In this document: positions 7,968-16,432 of the stretch, in pieces
Position numbering within the stretch: the stretch's first letter is position 1
Layout: every line of letters begins with the position of its first letter
Source of the DNA: Acidobacteriota bacterium
Lineage (GTDB): Bacteria > Acidobacteriota > Aminicenantia > Aminicenantales > UBA4085
NCBI GenBank assembly: GCA_028749235.1
Contig: JAQULS010000003.1
Span: 1-50,849, forward strand
Direction of reading: 5' to 3'
Length of the DNA: 50,849 nt
The notes under the pieces: generated by a model
Seen by the model: only the letters and a program-made list of their open reading frames with translations
Told to the model about the DNA's origin: nothing
Database searches by the model: none
Translations under genes and position numbers: made by a program

Positions 7968-9707
7968 ATGAACGGCAAGTTGGGGTTCGAATATTGGGCC
8001 GGACGCCTGCGCGGGCCGGCCCGCCAAACCCTCGTCCTGAGCCGGCATTTCTTCCAGCGGCTGTTCCAGAACGATGTCTTTGCTTTCGGCGACCAGATGA
8101 AGGAAAAGGTCTACCTCCTGCTGGCCATGGTCGCGACCCTGGGCTGGGCCATGACGCAGCTCCTCTTCGCCCAGTACATGTTTATCGAGGATGCGGGCCA
8201 ATCATGGCTTGAGAAAATGGCTTTCCTGTTCTTCTTCATGCTCTTCCTGGGCCTGGTCGTGGTTTTGGAGTGGGACGTGCTGTTCCCGGATGCGCGCGAC
8301 CACCTGAACCTGACGCCGCTGCCCGTCCGGCCTCGGACGATCATATCCGCCAAGTTCGCCGCCTTCGCCTACTTCGTGGCGGCGTATACGGTCGCCGTCT
8401 CGGCCCTCTCGGTCTTCGCCATTATCCTCTTCCTGCCGCGCTGGAACGGGGACACTCTGGGAAGCCTGGCCGCCTATGCGATCGCCCATGTCGCGGCGGG
8501 CGCGGCGGCTTACGCATTCGTTTTCCTCTTGTTTCTGTTCCTGGAAGCCGTACTCATGGCCGTCCTGGGCGAGCGGATCTTTCGGACCGTCTCCCTCGTT
8601 TTGAGGTTCGCTCTGACTCTCGGCGTCGCGGTGATCATGGTTTTGGCCATGACCGATCTGGGAGCGGTACAGCGAACCTTCGAATGGATCGCCGGGATGC
8701 GCGCGAGCCGACCCGCCGCGCTCCTGTGGTGGCCGCCGGTCTGGTTCGTTTCGATCTACGAATGCCTGATCGGACGCTCCTCTCCGTTCTACCAGGCGGG
8801 AGCGAATATCGGGCTGGCCGCCATCCTTGGCTTGGCCTTGGCCTGCCGGATGGCGATGTCCGCCGGATACCGGAGATTGCTAAAAAGGGCGGGAGAAGTC
8901 CGGACGCGGAGGCACGACCTGCGGCGAAAATGGGGCCGGATCTTCGCGGCCGGCACGGACCGCGTTCTTTTCCGCAGCCAGACGGAGAAAGCGGTCTTTC
9001 ATTTCATGTCCGGAACGATGCGAAAGAGCGCTCTCCACAAGGTCCGGCTGGCCGGATCATTGGCCTTCTCGCTGAGCGGGATCATGCTGATCGTCGGCCT
9101 GCGCCACGTAAGCTTGACGAGCCCGGCCCAGGCGAAATCCGGGATCATGGGGGCTCCTCTGGCCCTGGGCTTCTTTTTGCTGCTGGGGCTGAGGTCGGCT
9201 TTCAACATCCCTTACGCGGCCGCCGCCAACTGGGCCTTCCAGATGACCGAGCGGGAAGACAGGCGTCCCTACTACATGGCCGTTAAGAAGCTCGTTCTCA
9301 TCGGAGTGATTTTGCCGCTGGTCGCCGTTACGGTCGTCATCCATGCCGGCGCGTGGGGCGCCGGGCCGACCGCTCTGCACGCTATGTACGTCCTGGCTTG
9401 GCTGGTTCTGTTCGCCGAGGCGCTGTTCTGGAAGTACTCCCGCATCCCGTTTACCTGCAAGGTCGTGCCGGGGAAAGCCAAGCTCTACATGCGCTGGCTG
9501 CCGTACATCGTGGCTTTTGTTCTGGCCCTGACGGGGCTCACCGCTCTCGAAAAAACACTGCTCGCAAAGCCGGGCCGATTCGTCGTCTTCCTGGCGGCCA
9601 TCGGCGCGATAATGATCGGGCTGGAGATCTACCAGCGGCGGTTCATCTACCCGCGTCTGGCTATCGTCTTTGAAGAAGAACCTGAACAGGTCATGATCTC
9701 GCTTTAA
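7968..9707 (+). CDS. ABC transporter permease, 579 aa
   Basis: This polytopic membrane protein has about a dozen hydrophobic segments in two groups, separated by a charged cytoplasmic stretch (around residues 305-345, rich in Arg and Lys). It is the expected partner of the ATPase directly upstream. It is longer than simple ABC-2 permeases (250-400 aa), so it may be a fused two-half permease or a family peculiar to this lineage. The start at the ATG 7968 is preferred over the overlapping TTG at 7959; a weak GAGG precedes it. The charged C-terminal tail (FEEEPEQVMISL) is probably cytoplasmic. The substrate cannot be inferred. Confidence 0.8.
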   Translation: MNGKLGFEYWAGRLRGPARQTLVLSRHFFQRLFQNDVFAFGDQMKEKVYLLLAMVATLGWAMTQLLFAQYMFIEDAGQSWLEKMAFLFFFMLFLGLVVVLEWDVLFPDARDHLNLTPLPVRPRTIISAKFAAFAYFVAAYTVAVSALSVFAIILFLPRWNGDTLGSLAAYAIAHVAAGAAAYAFVFLLFLFLEAVLMAVLGERIFRTVSLVLRFALTLGVAVIMVLAMTDLGAVQRTFEWIAGMRASRPAALLWWPPVWFVSIYECLIGRSSPFYQAGANIGLAAILGLALACRMAMSAGYRRLLKRAGEVRTRRHDLRRKWGRIFAAGTDRVLFRSQTEKAVFHFMSGTMRKSALHKVRLAGSLAFSLSGIMLIVGLRHVSLTSPAQAKSGIMGAPLALGFFLLLGLRSAFNIPYAAAANWAFQMTEREDRRPYYMAVKKLVLIGVILPLVAVTVVIHAGAWGAGPTALHAMYVLAWLVLFAEALFWKYSRIPFTCKVVPGKAKLYMRWLPYIVAFVLALTGLTALEKTLLAKPGRFVVFLAAIGAIMIGLEIYQRRFIYPRLAIVFEEEPEQVMISL

Positions 9708-9727
9708 GAACCGCCCCCATTATCCAT

Positions 9728-9757
9728 TTGGCGCTTGGTCCTTCCTTGTGATATATA
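9728..9757 (+). promoter_or_regulatory. Sigma-70-like promoter for the SGLT symporter
   Basis: TTGGCG (9728-9733), an 18-bp spacer and TATATA (9752-9757) lie in the 88-bp gap before the symporter. A start near 9764 would give a leader of about 30 nt that includes the GGGAGG ribosome site at 9785-9790. Confidence 0.45.
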
Positions 9758-9795
9758 GGCCCCGATTACCGAATCCCCCGGGTCGGGAGGCAGCC

Positions 9796-11412
9796 ATGAT
9801 CAGTTTCCAGCCAATCGATTGGGTCGTCGTCGCCGCGTATTTCGCGGTCGTTCTGGGCATCTCCGTCTGGAGCTTCAAGCAGAAGCAGAAGAACTCCGAG
9901 GACTATTTCCTGGCCAGCCGCCACATCGGCTGGTTCGTCGTCGGCGCTTCGATTTTCGCCTCCAACATCGGAGCCGAGCACATCGTCGGGCTGGCCGGAA
10001 CGGCGGCCAAGAGCGGCGTCGCCATGGGCCACTACGAGCTTCACGCCTGGCTGGTCCTGATCCTGGGCTGGTTCTTCATCCCGTTCTACATGCGCAGCAA
10101 GGTCTTCACCATGCCGGAGTTCCTGGAGCTCCGGTACTCGCCCACGGCCCGCTGGTTCCTTTCGGTCATCACTCTGGTCGCCTATGTCTTCACCAAAATC
10201 TGCGTCAACGTCTACGCCGGGGCGGTCGTCTTCCAAACCCTGATGGGCATCGACTTCTGGACGGGCGCTCTCATCATCGTCGTCCTGACCGGAATCTACA
10301 CCGTCCTGGGGGGGATGAAGGCGGTCGTCTATACCGAAGCCATCCAGACGGTCGTCCTGATCGCCGGCTCGATCATCGTCACCATCGCCGGGCTGATCAA
10401 GATCGGCGGCTGGTCCGCCTTCGTCCAGGCCGCGGGCGCCGATCACCTCAACCTCTTCCTGCCGGCGAACCATCCGGAGTTCCCTTGGCCGGGCATGGTC
10501 TTCGCGCCCCCCATCGTCGGGTTCTGGTACTGGTGCACGGACCAGTACATCGTCCAGCGGGTTCTGGCCGCCAAGAACGAGCAGCAGGGCCGGCGGGGAA
10601 CGATTTTCGCCGCCTTCCTCAAGCTCCTACCGTTCTACATCTTCATCCTGCCCGGCGTCATGGCTTACGTGCTGTCCAACTCCGGCAAGCTGCAGCTTGC
10701 CTCGGCCGACCAGGCTTTCCCGACCATGGTCATGACCCTCATCCCGATCGGCCTGCGCGGCCTGGTCGCGGGCGGCCTGCTGGCGGCCCTGATGAGCTCG
10801 CTCGCCTCGACCTTCAACTCCAGCTCGACGCTGTTCACCATGGACATTTATAAAAAGCGGCGCCCGGACGCGAGCGAAAAACAGCTCGTTCGGGTGGGTC
10901 GGATCGCCACCGCCGTCCTGTGCGCATCCGGCCTGGCTTGGATCCCACTGATGAAATATATCTCTTCGGAGCTCTACCACTACTTGCAGAGCGTCCAGTC
11001 CTACATCGCGCCGCCGATCGCGGCCGTCTTCCTGCTGGGTGTCTTTTGGAAGAGGATCAACGGTAAGGCGGCCGTCACGACCCTGGTCGGGGGATTCATC
11101 GTCGGCATGGCGCGGATCGGCTTGGAGCTCAACAAGGAACACCTGACGGGCTTCCTCAAGGCCTTCGCTTCGATCAACTTCCTCTACTTCTGCATCATCA
11201 TGTTCGTCGTCTGCATCGCCGCGTTGATCGTCATCAGCCTCCTGACCAAGCGGCCGGACTATGCCAAGCTCAACGGCCTGACCTATGCCACGACCGTGGC
11301 GGCGGACAGGGCCGCCTCGCGGGCGACCTGGGGCTGGAAGGAAGTCGTCCTTTCGCTCGTGGTCGTGGCCATCGTGGCTCTCTCGCTGATCTACTTCAAC
11401 GGATTTAAATAA
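9796..11412 (+). CDS. Sodium:solute symporter, SGLT type, 538 aa
   Basis: This is a sodium-coupled uptake carrier of the SSS family, probably for a sugar. It has about 14 hydrophobic segments and a length close to bacterial SGLT (about 540 aa). Recognisable stretches are GAEHIVGLAG in TM2, the SSS signature around GGMKAVVYTEAIQ, and the SGLT-typical FNSSSTLFTMDIYKKRRP. The ATG at 9796 has GGGAGG 5 bp upstream; the in-frame TTG-type extension to 9748 is unlikely. It stands as its own unit with a promoter candidate at 9728. Closeness to amylase and ABC genes hints at carbohydrate use, but the substrate is inferred from family resemblance only. Confidence 0.88.
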   Translation: MISFQPIDWVVVAAYFAVVLGISVWSFKQKQKNSEDYFLASRHIGWFVVGASIFASNIGAEHIVGLAGTAAKSGVAMGHYELHAWLVLILGWFFIPFYMRSKVFTMPEFLELRYSPTARWFLSVITLVAYVFTKICVNVYAGAVVFQTLMGIDFWTGALIIVVLTGIYTVLGGMKAVVYTEAIQTVVLIAGSIIVTIAGLIKIGGWSAFVQAAGADHLNLFLPANHPEFPWPGMVFAPPIVGFWYWCTDQYIVQRVLAAKNEQQGRRGTIFAAFLKLLPFYIFILPGVMAYVLSNSGKLQLASADQAFPTMVMTLIPIGLRGLVAGGLLAALMSSLASTFNSSSTLFTMDIYKKRRPDASEKQLVRVGRIATAVLCASGLAWIPLMKYISSELYHYLQSVQSYIAPPIAAVFLLGVFWKRINGKAAVTTLVGGFIVGMARIGLELNKEHLTGFLKAFASINFLYFCIIMFVVCIAALIVISLLTKRPDYAKLNGLTYATTVAADRAASRATWGWKEVVLSLVVVAIVALSLIYFNGFK

Positions 11413-11442
11413 GGGGCCGGTTTATAAGATTTTAAATTTTTC

Positions 11443-11817
11443 ATGAGACTGCTGGTCGTCCTCAAGCCATGGTCGGCGTCTTACCCCTACGGGATCGTCC
11501 TGCGCCCGGGAGATCTCGTGACGATGATCAAATCGGACCCCGAATTCCCCGGCTGGATCTGGTGCGGCGGCCCGGCCGGCGATTCGGCGTGGATTCCCGA
11601 AGCTTATATCGAGTGGCTTCCCGCGGGCGGTTCCGGCTCCCAAGGCCTGGTCCAGAGGCAGGGACGTCTTCTGCGGGATTATGAATCGACCGAGCTGACG
11701 GTTGCCATGGGGGAGACGGTCGTTTTTCTGGAAGAGGAAGCGGACTGGATCCGGGCCGAGGGCTCCGACGGCCGGCGGGGCTGGCTTCCCGCGTCCTGCC
11801 TCCGCGAGAAATCGTGA
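11443..11817 (+). CDS. Small SH3-like domain protein, 124 aa
   Basis: This short protein is built from two SH3-like beta-barrel repeats. Each half has the pattern of a hydrophobic strand, a polar loop with GD/GE, W-I, and a closing strand ending in W-I/L-P: PGDLVTMIKSD..GWIWC..AWIPEAYIEWLP, then MGETVVFLEEEADWIRAEG..RGWLPASCL. These resemble the bacterial and variant SH3 domains used for ligand or cell-wall binding. No signal peptide is visible, so a cytoplasmic role is likely. The start lies 30 bp after the symporter stop and has no clear ribosome site, so it may be co-transcribed. The function is unknown. Confidence 0.7.
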   Translation: MRLLVVLKPWSASYPYGIVLRPGDLVTMIKSDPEFPGWIWCGGPAGDSAWIPEAYIEWLPAGGSGSQGLVQRQGRLLRDYESTELTVAMGETVVFLEEEADWIRAEGSDGRRGWLPASCLREKS

Positions 11818-11869
11818 AGCCCCCGCGCGGACTACGGGGAGGGATGCCGTCTTATGACCCGACCCCCGT

Positions 11870-13390
11870 TCAAACCAGGGGGCCGACCGCGATCTCGGCG
11901 GCTTGGACGAAATCGCCGCGGCGGATCATCTCCCGCACCTTCGAGACTTCGGGCTTGAGATACCTGTCCGTCGAAAGATGGGGGACCGCCGCCCGCACCG
12001 CCTTGTAAACGGCCTCGACGCCCGCCCCCGGCCGCAGGGGCTTGTGAAAATCCAGGGCTTGGGCGGCCGAAACCATCTCGATGGCCAGTACCCACAGCGA
12101 ATTCTCATATATCTGGCGCGCCTTGCGGCAGGCGATCGTGCCCATCGAGACGTGATCTTCCTGGTTGGCGCTGGTCGGGATGCTGTCCACGCTGGCGGGA
12201 TGGGCCAGGACCTTGTTCTCGGAAACGAGGCTCGCGGCGGTATATTGCGAGATCATCAGACCGCTGTGAAGCCCGCCCTGCTCGGCCAGGAAGGCCGGCA
12301 GCCCGCTCAAGGCGGGATTGAGCATTTGTTCCACCCGTCGCTCGCTGATATTGGCCATCTCGGCCGCGGCGATGCCCGCGTAGTCGGCGGCCAGGGCCAG
12401 CGGCTGGCCGTGGAAGTTCCCGCCCGAGATCACCCGCCCCTCTTCGGGAAAGACAAGCGGGTTGTCGGTGACCGAGCCCATTTCGACCTTCAGCACGTCC
12501 ATGACATGCCGGACGGCGTCCCGGCTGGCGCCATGCACCTGCGGCACGGCCCGCAGGGAGTAGGCGTCTTGGACTTTGGCGCAGTTTTCGTGCGACAGGC
12601 GGATCTCGGAATTCTTCAGAAGCGCGCGCAGGTTGGCCGCGGTCTCGATCGCTCCCGGATGGGGGCGCAGCCCGACGACGGCTGCTTCGAAGGGAGCATG
12701 GCTTGCCTTGAGCGCTTCCACGCTCATGGCCGCGGCGATATCGGCGGTCGTCAGGAACGTTCTGATGTCGGCCGCGAACAAGGCCAATAGAGAAGTCATG
12801 GCCTGGGTGCCGTTGATGAGCGCCAGGCCTTCCTTGGCTTCCAGGACGAGAGGGGAGCGGCCCGTTTCAGCCAGGACTTCGTTAGTGGGCCGCACCGCGC
12901 CCCGATACTCGACTTCCCCTTCGCCGATGAGAGCCAGGGCCATGTGCGCCAGAGGGGCGAGATCGCCGCTCGAACCCACCGAACCCTGCGACGGGACGAC
13001 CGGATGAAGGCCGTGATTGAGGAACGCCAGGAGCGCTTCGACCACGACTTCGCGGACACCGCTGTGACCGAGGGCCAGGCTCTGGGCCCGCAGGAGCAGC
13101 ATCCCCCGCACGACTTCCGTCGGAAACGGCTCGCCGACGCCGATGGCATGCGACAGGATCAGGTTCCTCTGAAGGTCTTTGAGCTTGTCCGCCTCGATCC
13201 GGGTGTTTTGGAACTTGCCGAACCCGGTGTTGACGCCGTAGACGGGGATGCCGACGGCCAGGATGGCCTCGATCCGGTCGCGGCTCCTGCGGATCCGCTC
13301 CCGGGCGGCGGGACCGATCTCCACCCGGCGGTTCTTCCGGACGACGGCGATAAAATCTTCGAGGGACAAACGGTCTTCGAGAACGAGCAT
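11870..13390 (-). CDS. hutH: Histidine ammonia-lyase with Ser-Ser-Gly cofactor motif
   Basis: This 506-residue enzyme of the aromatic amino-acid ammonia-lyase family is expected to deaminate histidine to urocanate. It has the usual length and family landmarks: [10 protein letters not shown] (Tyr52 as catalytic base), the [15 protein letters not shown] loop, NGTQAM, and the C-terminal [11 protein letters not shown]. The MIO electrophile normally forms from Ala-Ser-Gly; here it reads Ser140-Ser141-Gly142, checked at codon level at 12965-12973. The central Ser and Gly are retained, so MIO formation is still plausible. The start ATG at 13390 has GGAGGC upstream and a strong promoter at 13410-13439. 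No other hut genes are nearby, so it is a monocistronic copy. A different aromatic amino acid as substrate cannot be excluded. Confidence 0.88.
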   Translation of the reverse strand: MLVLEDRLSLEDFIAVVRKNRRVEIGPAARERIRRSRDRIEAILAVGIPVYGVNTGFGKFQNTRIEADKLKDLQRNLILSHAIGVGEPFPTEVVRGMLLLRAQSLALGHSGVREVVVEALLAFLNHGLHPVVPSQGSVGSSGDLAPLAHMALALIGEGEVEYRGAVRPTNEVLAETGRSPLVLEAKEGLALINGTQAMTSLLALFAADIRTFLTTADIAAAMSVEALKASHAPFEAAVVGLRPHPGAIETAANLRALLKNSEIRLSHENCAKVQDAYSLRAVPQVHGASRDAVRHVMDVLKVEMGSVTDNPLVFPEEGRVISGGNFHGQPLALAADYAGIAAAEMANISERRVEQMLNPALSGLPAFLAEQGGLHSGLMISQYTAASLVSENKVLAHPASVDSIPTSANQEDHVSMGTIACRKARQIYENSLWVLAIEMVSAAQALDFHKPLRPGAGVEAVYKAVRAAVPHLSTDRYLKPEVSKVREMIRRGDFVQAAEIAVGPLV

Positions 13391-13409
13391 GGCGGGCCTC
13401 CGGACTTCG

Positions 13410-13439
13410 ACTATAGCGGTCCGCGGCGAAGCTTGTCAA
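13410..13439 (-). promoter_or_regulatory. Strong sigma-70-like promoter of hutH
   Basis: Read on the minus strand, TTGACA (13439-13434), an 18-bp spacer and TATAGT (13415-13410) give a near-consensus promoter. Transcription would start around 13403, leaving a leader of about a dozen bases before the ATG at 13390, which includes the GGAGGC ribosome site. Confidence 0.65.
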
Positions 13440-13501
13440 TCGGAGTCCTGCCGTGGCAGCTTAGAAGCAGAAATCTTTGATTGAAAAGTCTGCGGCAGGT
13501 A

Positions 13502-15244
13502 TCAGTTTATGATGCGATGTTCTGACGAAACCGTAAAGAAACGATAATGATCGTAAGAGAGAGCAATGTCGTTCTTGGGAATCGAGGCTTCCGGGCTGAT
13601 ATCCGGATAGCCGACGACCACTTTTGAACGCCAAGGAAACAGGATCCCTTCTTTTTCAAGTTTGTATTCGTGGATCGTCGTGAAGTCGGGCCGGATGTTC
13701 ATTTTGGTGCAATCTTCCAGGATGTCCTCATAGCCATCGACGGGAATCCCCTCTATCTCGCATTTCAATACGAGGCATCTCTCCTTGTCGACCCAGATTC
13801 TGGCCGCCCATATCCCATCCTCGTCTCCGGACTTGGGGCTGGCTTCAACGATATACAATTTCCTCCCGTGTACGCTTTCTTCGCCGGATATGCGGAAGAA
13901 AAATTTTTCTTGTTGTTCTGGAAGCAGTATTCTTAAAGGCGCAAAAAGAGGACTAAGGGAGGTAATGCGGCTTTCCTCCAAGAGCTTATTCGGGTCAGAA
14001 TATGAACGGCCATTTTCCTTCAGAAGTATACGCCTTTCATTATAAGCGCCGCCTTTGCGAATGATCTGATAGTCGCACAAATAGTTATTTCTTTTTGTTT
14101 TAGTGGGATCCATGATCTGATAAGGGATTCTTTGCACGACAGTCGGATATTCCCTCTCCTTACCCGCGACAATGGTGTGGTAGCCCCATCTAAGGTTTTG
14201 CCGCAGGCTGAAATGCGTATCCGATATCTTTTCTTGGCACACGAAATCCATTGCCGCCGTAGCCAGTTTTTTACAGTATTCTCCACACTCGAAAAGGATT
14301 TTATTGGAAGTATCCGGGGAATATGCGGACGCTTCCGTCCAAGGACTGTGCGGAGCGACGTCTGGTGTGTAATCCGAAGGATGGAAATTATAGGCTAAGA
14401 AGAACGCGGCGGGTGCCGGCTTCTCTTTTAGGATAACCGGCTCGAATGTCGATTTCAACAAAGCTTGAACAGCTGCATAGTCAAGATAGGGATGAACCGG
14501 CCGCTCGACGGCTGCGGCCAGGACCTTTCCGTCCTTGTCGATCTTGACCAATAAGTTTATAGCGCCTCCGACGCCCCGGCGCCGCAATTTTTCCGGATAA
14601 AACGGCCGGACCAGATGGACGGCTCGCGGAGCCGCGACAATTTCCGTTTGAGCGGTTTTCATCGGCCCTGCGTCTATTTTGTCGGGAGCATTGTTTTTAA
14701 TGACGACCAATGCAAAGTACGTATAGCCGCTATACGGAGCGACGATGATTGCCGGCTCATGGAGGTTGAGGACGATTTCATGATCGATATAAGTATCGGC
14801 AGCGGCAAGGGTATTCTTTCCGCTCGATATGGTCATTTTCAGGGCGATTTGTTTGTTGGCAAGCGGTTTGGGATAAAGCTTAACCCGATAGAAAAGATTT
14901 TCGCCTTTTATAAAGTCGTCGAGAAGCACGGGTCGAAGGCCGCTCCAAGTCTTGTCGTGCCGAAAGAAGGCGTCGACGCCGTCGAGGTCATAAATATCCA
15001 TTAGAGCTTCACTGGCGGCGGAAACCAGCGTGCTTTCGGATGCCAAGGCTTTTTCCGTCAAGGAAGCAAGCTCGGGGTGAGTGGCCGCCGAAAGAATTTC
15101 GATTTGATGCGGGAGCTTCTCGGAGGCGCTGTTTTCGGACCTGAGGAGGCATACTCTAATAAGCAAATCGTCTTTGGCCAGAACGGGAAGAGCCATATAA
15201 ATATAACCAATAATAAGGTGGCCAAACTTTTTGTTTAATCGCAT
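13502..15244 (-). CDS. Secreted protein with an internal TonB C-terminal-type domain, 580 aa
   Basis: The N-terminus (FGHLIIGYIYMALPVLAK) looks like a signal peptide or anchor. Residues about 205-300 match the TonB C-terminal fold: PFYPEKLRRRGVGGAINL, then VKIDKDGKVLAAAVERP, then AAVQALLKSTFEPVI. In canonical TonB this domain ends the protein; here it is followed by about 290 residues. That tail resembles outer-membrane lipoprotein-carrier or MucB-like beta sheets (GRKLYIVEA, ARIWVDKERCLVLKCEIEG). A Pro-rich, Asp/Lys-rich TonB linker is missing, so it may be a periplasmic assembly or sensing protein rather than an energy transducer. The base composition looks more AT-rich than its neighbours. 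The ribosome site GGAGGGG precedes the ATG at 15244. It is divergent from the ECF sigma gene 92 bp away. Confidence 0.7.
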   Translation of the reverse strand: MRLNKKFGHLIIGYIYMALPVLAKDDLLIRVCLLRSENSASEKLPHQIEILSAATHPELASLTEKALASESTLVSAASEALMDIYDLDGVDAFFRHDKTWSGLRPVLLDDFIKGENLFYRVKLYPKPLANKQIALKMTISSGKNTLAAADTYIDHEIVLNLHEPAIIVAPYSGYTYFALVVIKNNAPDKIDAGPMKTAQTEIVAAPRAVHLVRPFYPEKLRRRGVGGAINLLVKIDKDGKVLAAAVERPVHPYLDYAAVQALLKSTFEPVILKEKPAPAAFFLAYNFHPSDYTPDVAPHSPWTEASAYSPDTSNKILFECGEYCKKLATAAMDFVCQEKISDTHFSLRQNLRWGYHTIVAGKEREYPTVVQRIPYQIMDPTKTKRNNYLCDYQIIRKGGAYNERRILLKENGRSYSDPNKLLEESRITSLSPLFAPLRILLPEQQEKFFFRISGEESVHGRKLYIVEASPKSGDEDGIWAARIWVDKERCLVLKCEIEGIPVDGYEDILEDCTKMNIRPDFTTIHEYKLEKEGILFPWRSKVVVGYPDISPEASIPKNDIALSYDHYRFFTVSSEHRIIN

Positions 15245-15301
15245 GACACCCCTCCTTCAAAACGAAGCTTAATCTTTTATATTACGTTTGAGAAGGAAGA
15301 A

Positions 15302-15330
15302 TTGAACCTTTTGCTTGAATCGGTTACATA
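15302..15330 (+). promoter_or_regulatory. Promoter of the ECF sigma gene, apparently giving a leaderless mRNA
   Basis: TTGAAC (15302-15307), a 17-bp spacer and TACATA (15325-15330) lie directly before the sigma gene. The ATG at 15337 starts 7 bases after the -10 box, so transcription would begin at or next to the start codon, and no ribosome site exists. GAACC in the -35 region also resembles the AAC core of ECF -35 elements, so autoregulation is possible. Confidence 0.5.
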
Positions 15331-15336
15331 GAGTCG

Positions 15337-15942
15337 ATGGAGATCCCTACGCCATCCTCCGCCGCACGATCCGCGATGGCCGATCCCGGCCTCATGGCCG
15401 AATGGGCCGCGGCCTACCGCGTCCGCCTCCTGGCGGCGGCCGGCGCGCTTTGCGGCGATCGGGTTGAGGCGGAGGACCTCCTTCAGGAAACGTTTTCTGA
15501 GGCCATGGCTTCGCTGGCCCGCTTTGAGGGGCGGTCCGCCCCCTATACCTGGCTCTACGGCATCCTGCGCCGCCGCTTCCTGCTTCATTGCCGGCGCCGG
15601 CGGCGCTTTTTACGCTGGGCGGCCGCGGCGGGCCGGCTCCCTGCTTCAGAGAGCATAGCTGAGCCTTCCATGGCCGTCGATGCGGCCGGAGAGGCCGCCC
15701 GCGATCCGCGCCTCGAAGCGGTCGCGAAAGCCCTGCGGACTCTATCCGTCAAGCACCGCGAGATCCTCCATCTGCGTTATGTCGAGGGGCGCAAGATTGC
15801 CGAGATCGCCGCGCTTGTTTCGGCCTCCGAAGGTACGGTCAAATCCCGGCTCCATCACGCCTTGCGCCGGGTCAAGTCCGCGATCGGTCGTGATGAGAAC
15901 GGTTCGCTTGTTGCGGCAAGGGAGAAGATCCATGAATTGTAA
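15337..15942 (+). CDS. ECF-type RNA polymerase sigma factor, 201 aa
   Basis: This is a two-domain sigma-70 factor of the extracytoplasmic-function class. Region 2 contains DRVEAEDLLQETFSEAM and the promoter-melting helix YTWLYGILRRRFL. Region 4 contains LSVKHREILHLRYVEGRKIAEIA followed by the DNA-binding helix ASEGTVKSRLHHALRRVK. Its 3' end overlaps the anti-sigma gene by 11 bp, the classic arrangement for an ECF factor and its membrane antagonist. The start at 15337 gives a few extra residues before the conserved region; Met14 (15376) is an alternative, but neither has a ribosome site. It probably controls the downstream propeller and efflux genes; that regulon is inference from position. 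Confidence 0.9.
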   Translation: MEIPTPSSAARSAMADPGLMAEWAAAYRVRLLAAAGALCGDRVEAEDLLQETFSEAMASLARFEGRSAPYTWLYGILRRRFLLHCRRRRRFLRWAAAAGRLPASESIAEPSMAVDAAGEAARDPRLEAVAKALRTLSVKHREILHLRYVEGRKIAEIAALVSASEGTVKSRLHHALRRVKSAIGRDENGSLVAAREKIHEL

Positions 15943-16432
15943 ATCCTGCCGGAAGATGATCTTCGATAGGCGCGATGGGAGCCTCGCCGAACGGGACGAG
16001 GCCGCGATTAAAATCCATCTGTTGGATTGCGCCGCCTGCCGGGAATTCTACGATGAAGAGAAGATTATCGGCGGTCGCATCGAGGCGGCGTTTAATCTCG
16101 CGGAGGCTCCCCACGTCGATCGCGTTCCCGCCTCCGCGGCGCCCGGGCGGAAATATCGCCGCCGTTTCCCGCGTAGCCTCATCCCGGCCGCGGCCGGAAC
16201 GGCGGTCCTGGCGGCCGTGCTCCTTCTATTGCCGTCGCGCCCCGCCTGGGTGATCGAGCCGACGTCGCCGGAGCCCGTCGTCCTGGACGATTTCCCGGAT
16301 CCGCTCCGCGACTGGGTTGAAGGGCGGCTTATTGTCACGGTCGAAGACTCTCAGCGAGGCACGCGGGAGACATTCCTGGCCACCCGGGACGGCTCGATCC
16401 GCCGGGTCGCCGAAAAGGGGAAGATCTTATGA
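15932..16432 (+). CDS. Anti-sigma factor with zinc-finger (zf-HC2) and one membrane segment
   Basis: This 166-residue protein has the layout of a ZAS-type anti-sigma factor. The N-terminus MNCKSCRKM is followed by the H-x3-C-x2-C motif in IHLLDCAACREFY, which clamps sigma region 2. One membrane helix follows (SLIPAAAGTAVLAAVLLLLP, about residues 86-105), and then a short periplasmic tail of about 60 residues that could sense the envelope signal. The ATG at 15932 lies 11 bp inside the sigma gene, with GGGAGAAG upstream. The longer frame starting at 15680 is only a shadow of the sigma gene. Its stop overlaps the next propeller gene start (ATGA, 16429-16432), so it is translationally coupled to it. 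Confidence 0.85.
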   Translation: MNCKSCRKMIFDRRDGSLAERDEAAIKIHLLDCAACREFYDEEKIIGGRIEAAFNLAEAPHVDRVPASAAPGRKYRRRFPRSLIPAAAGTAVLAAVLLLLPSRPAWVIEPTSPEPVVLDDFPDPLRDWVEGRLIVTVEDSQRGTRETFLATRDGSIRRVAEKGKIL

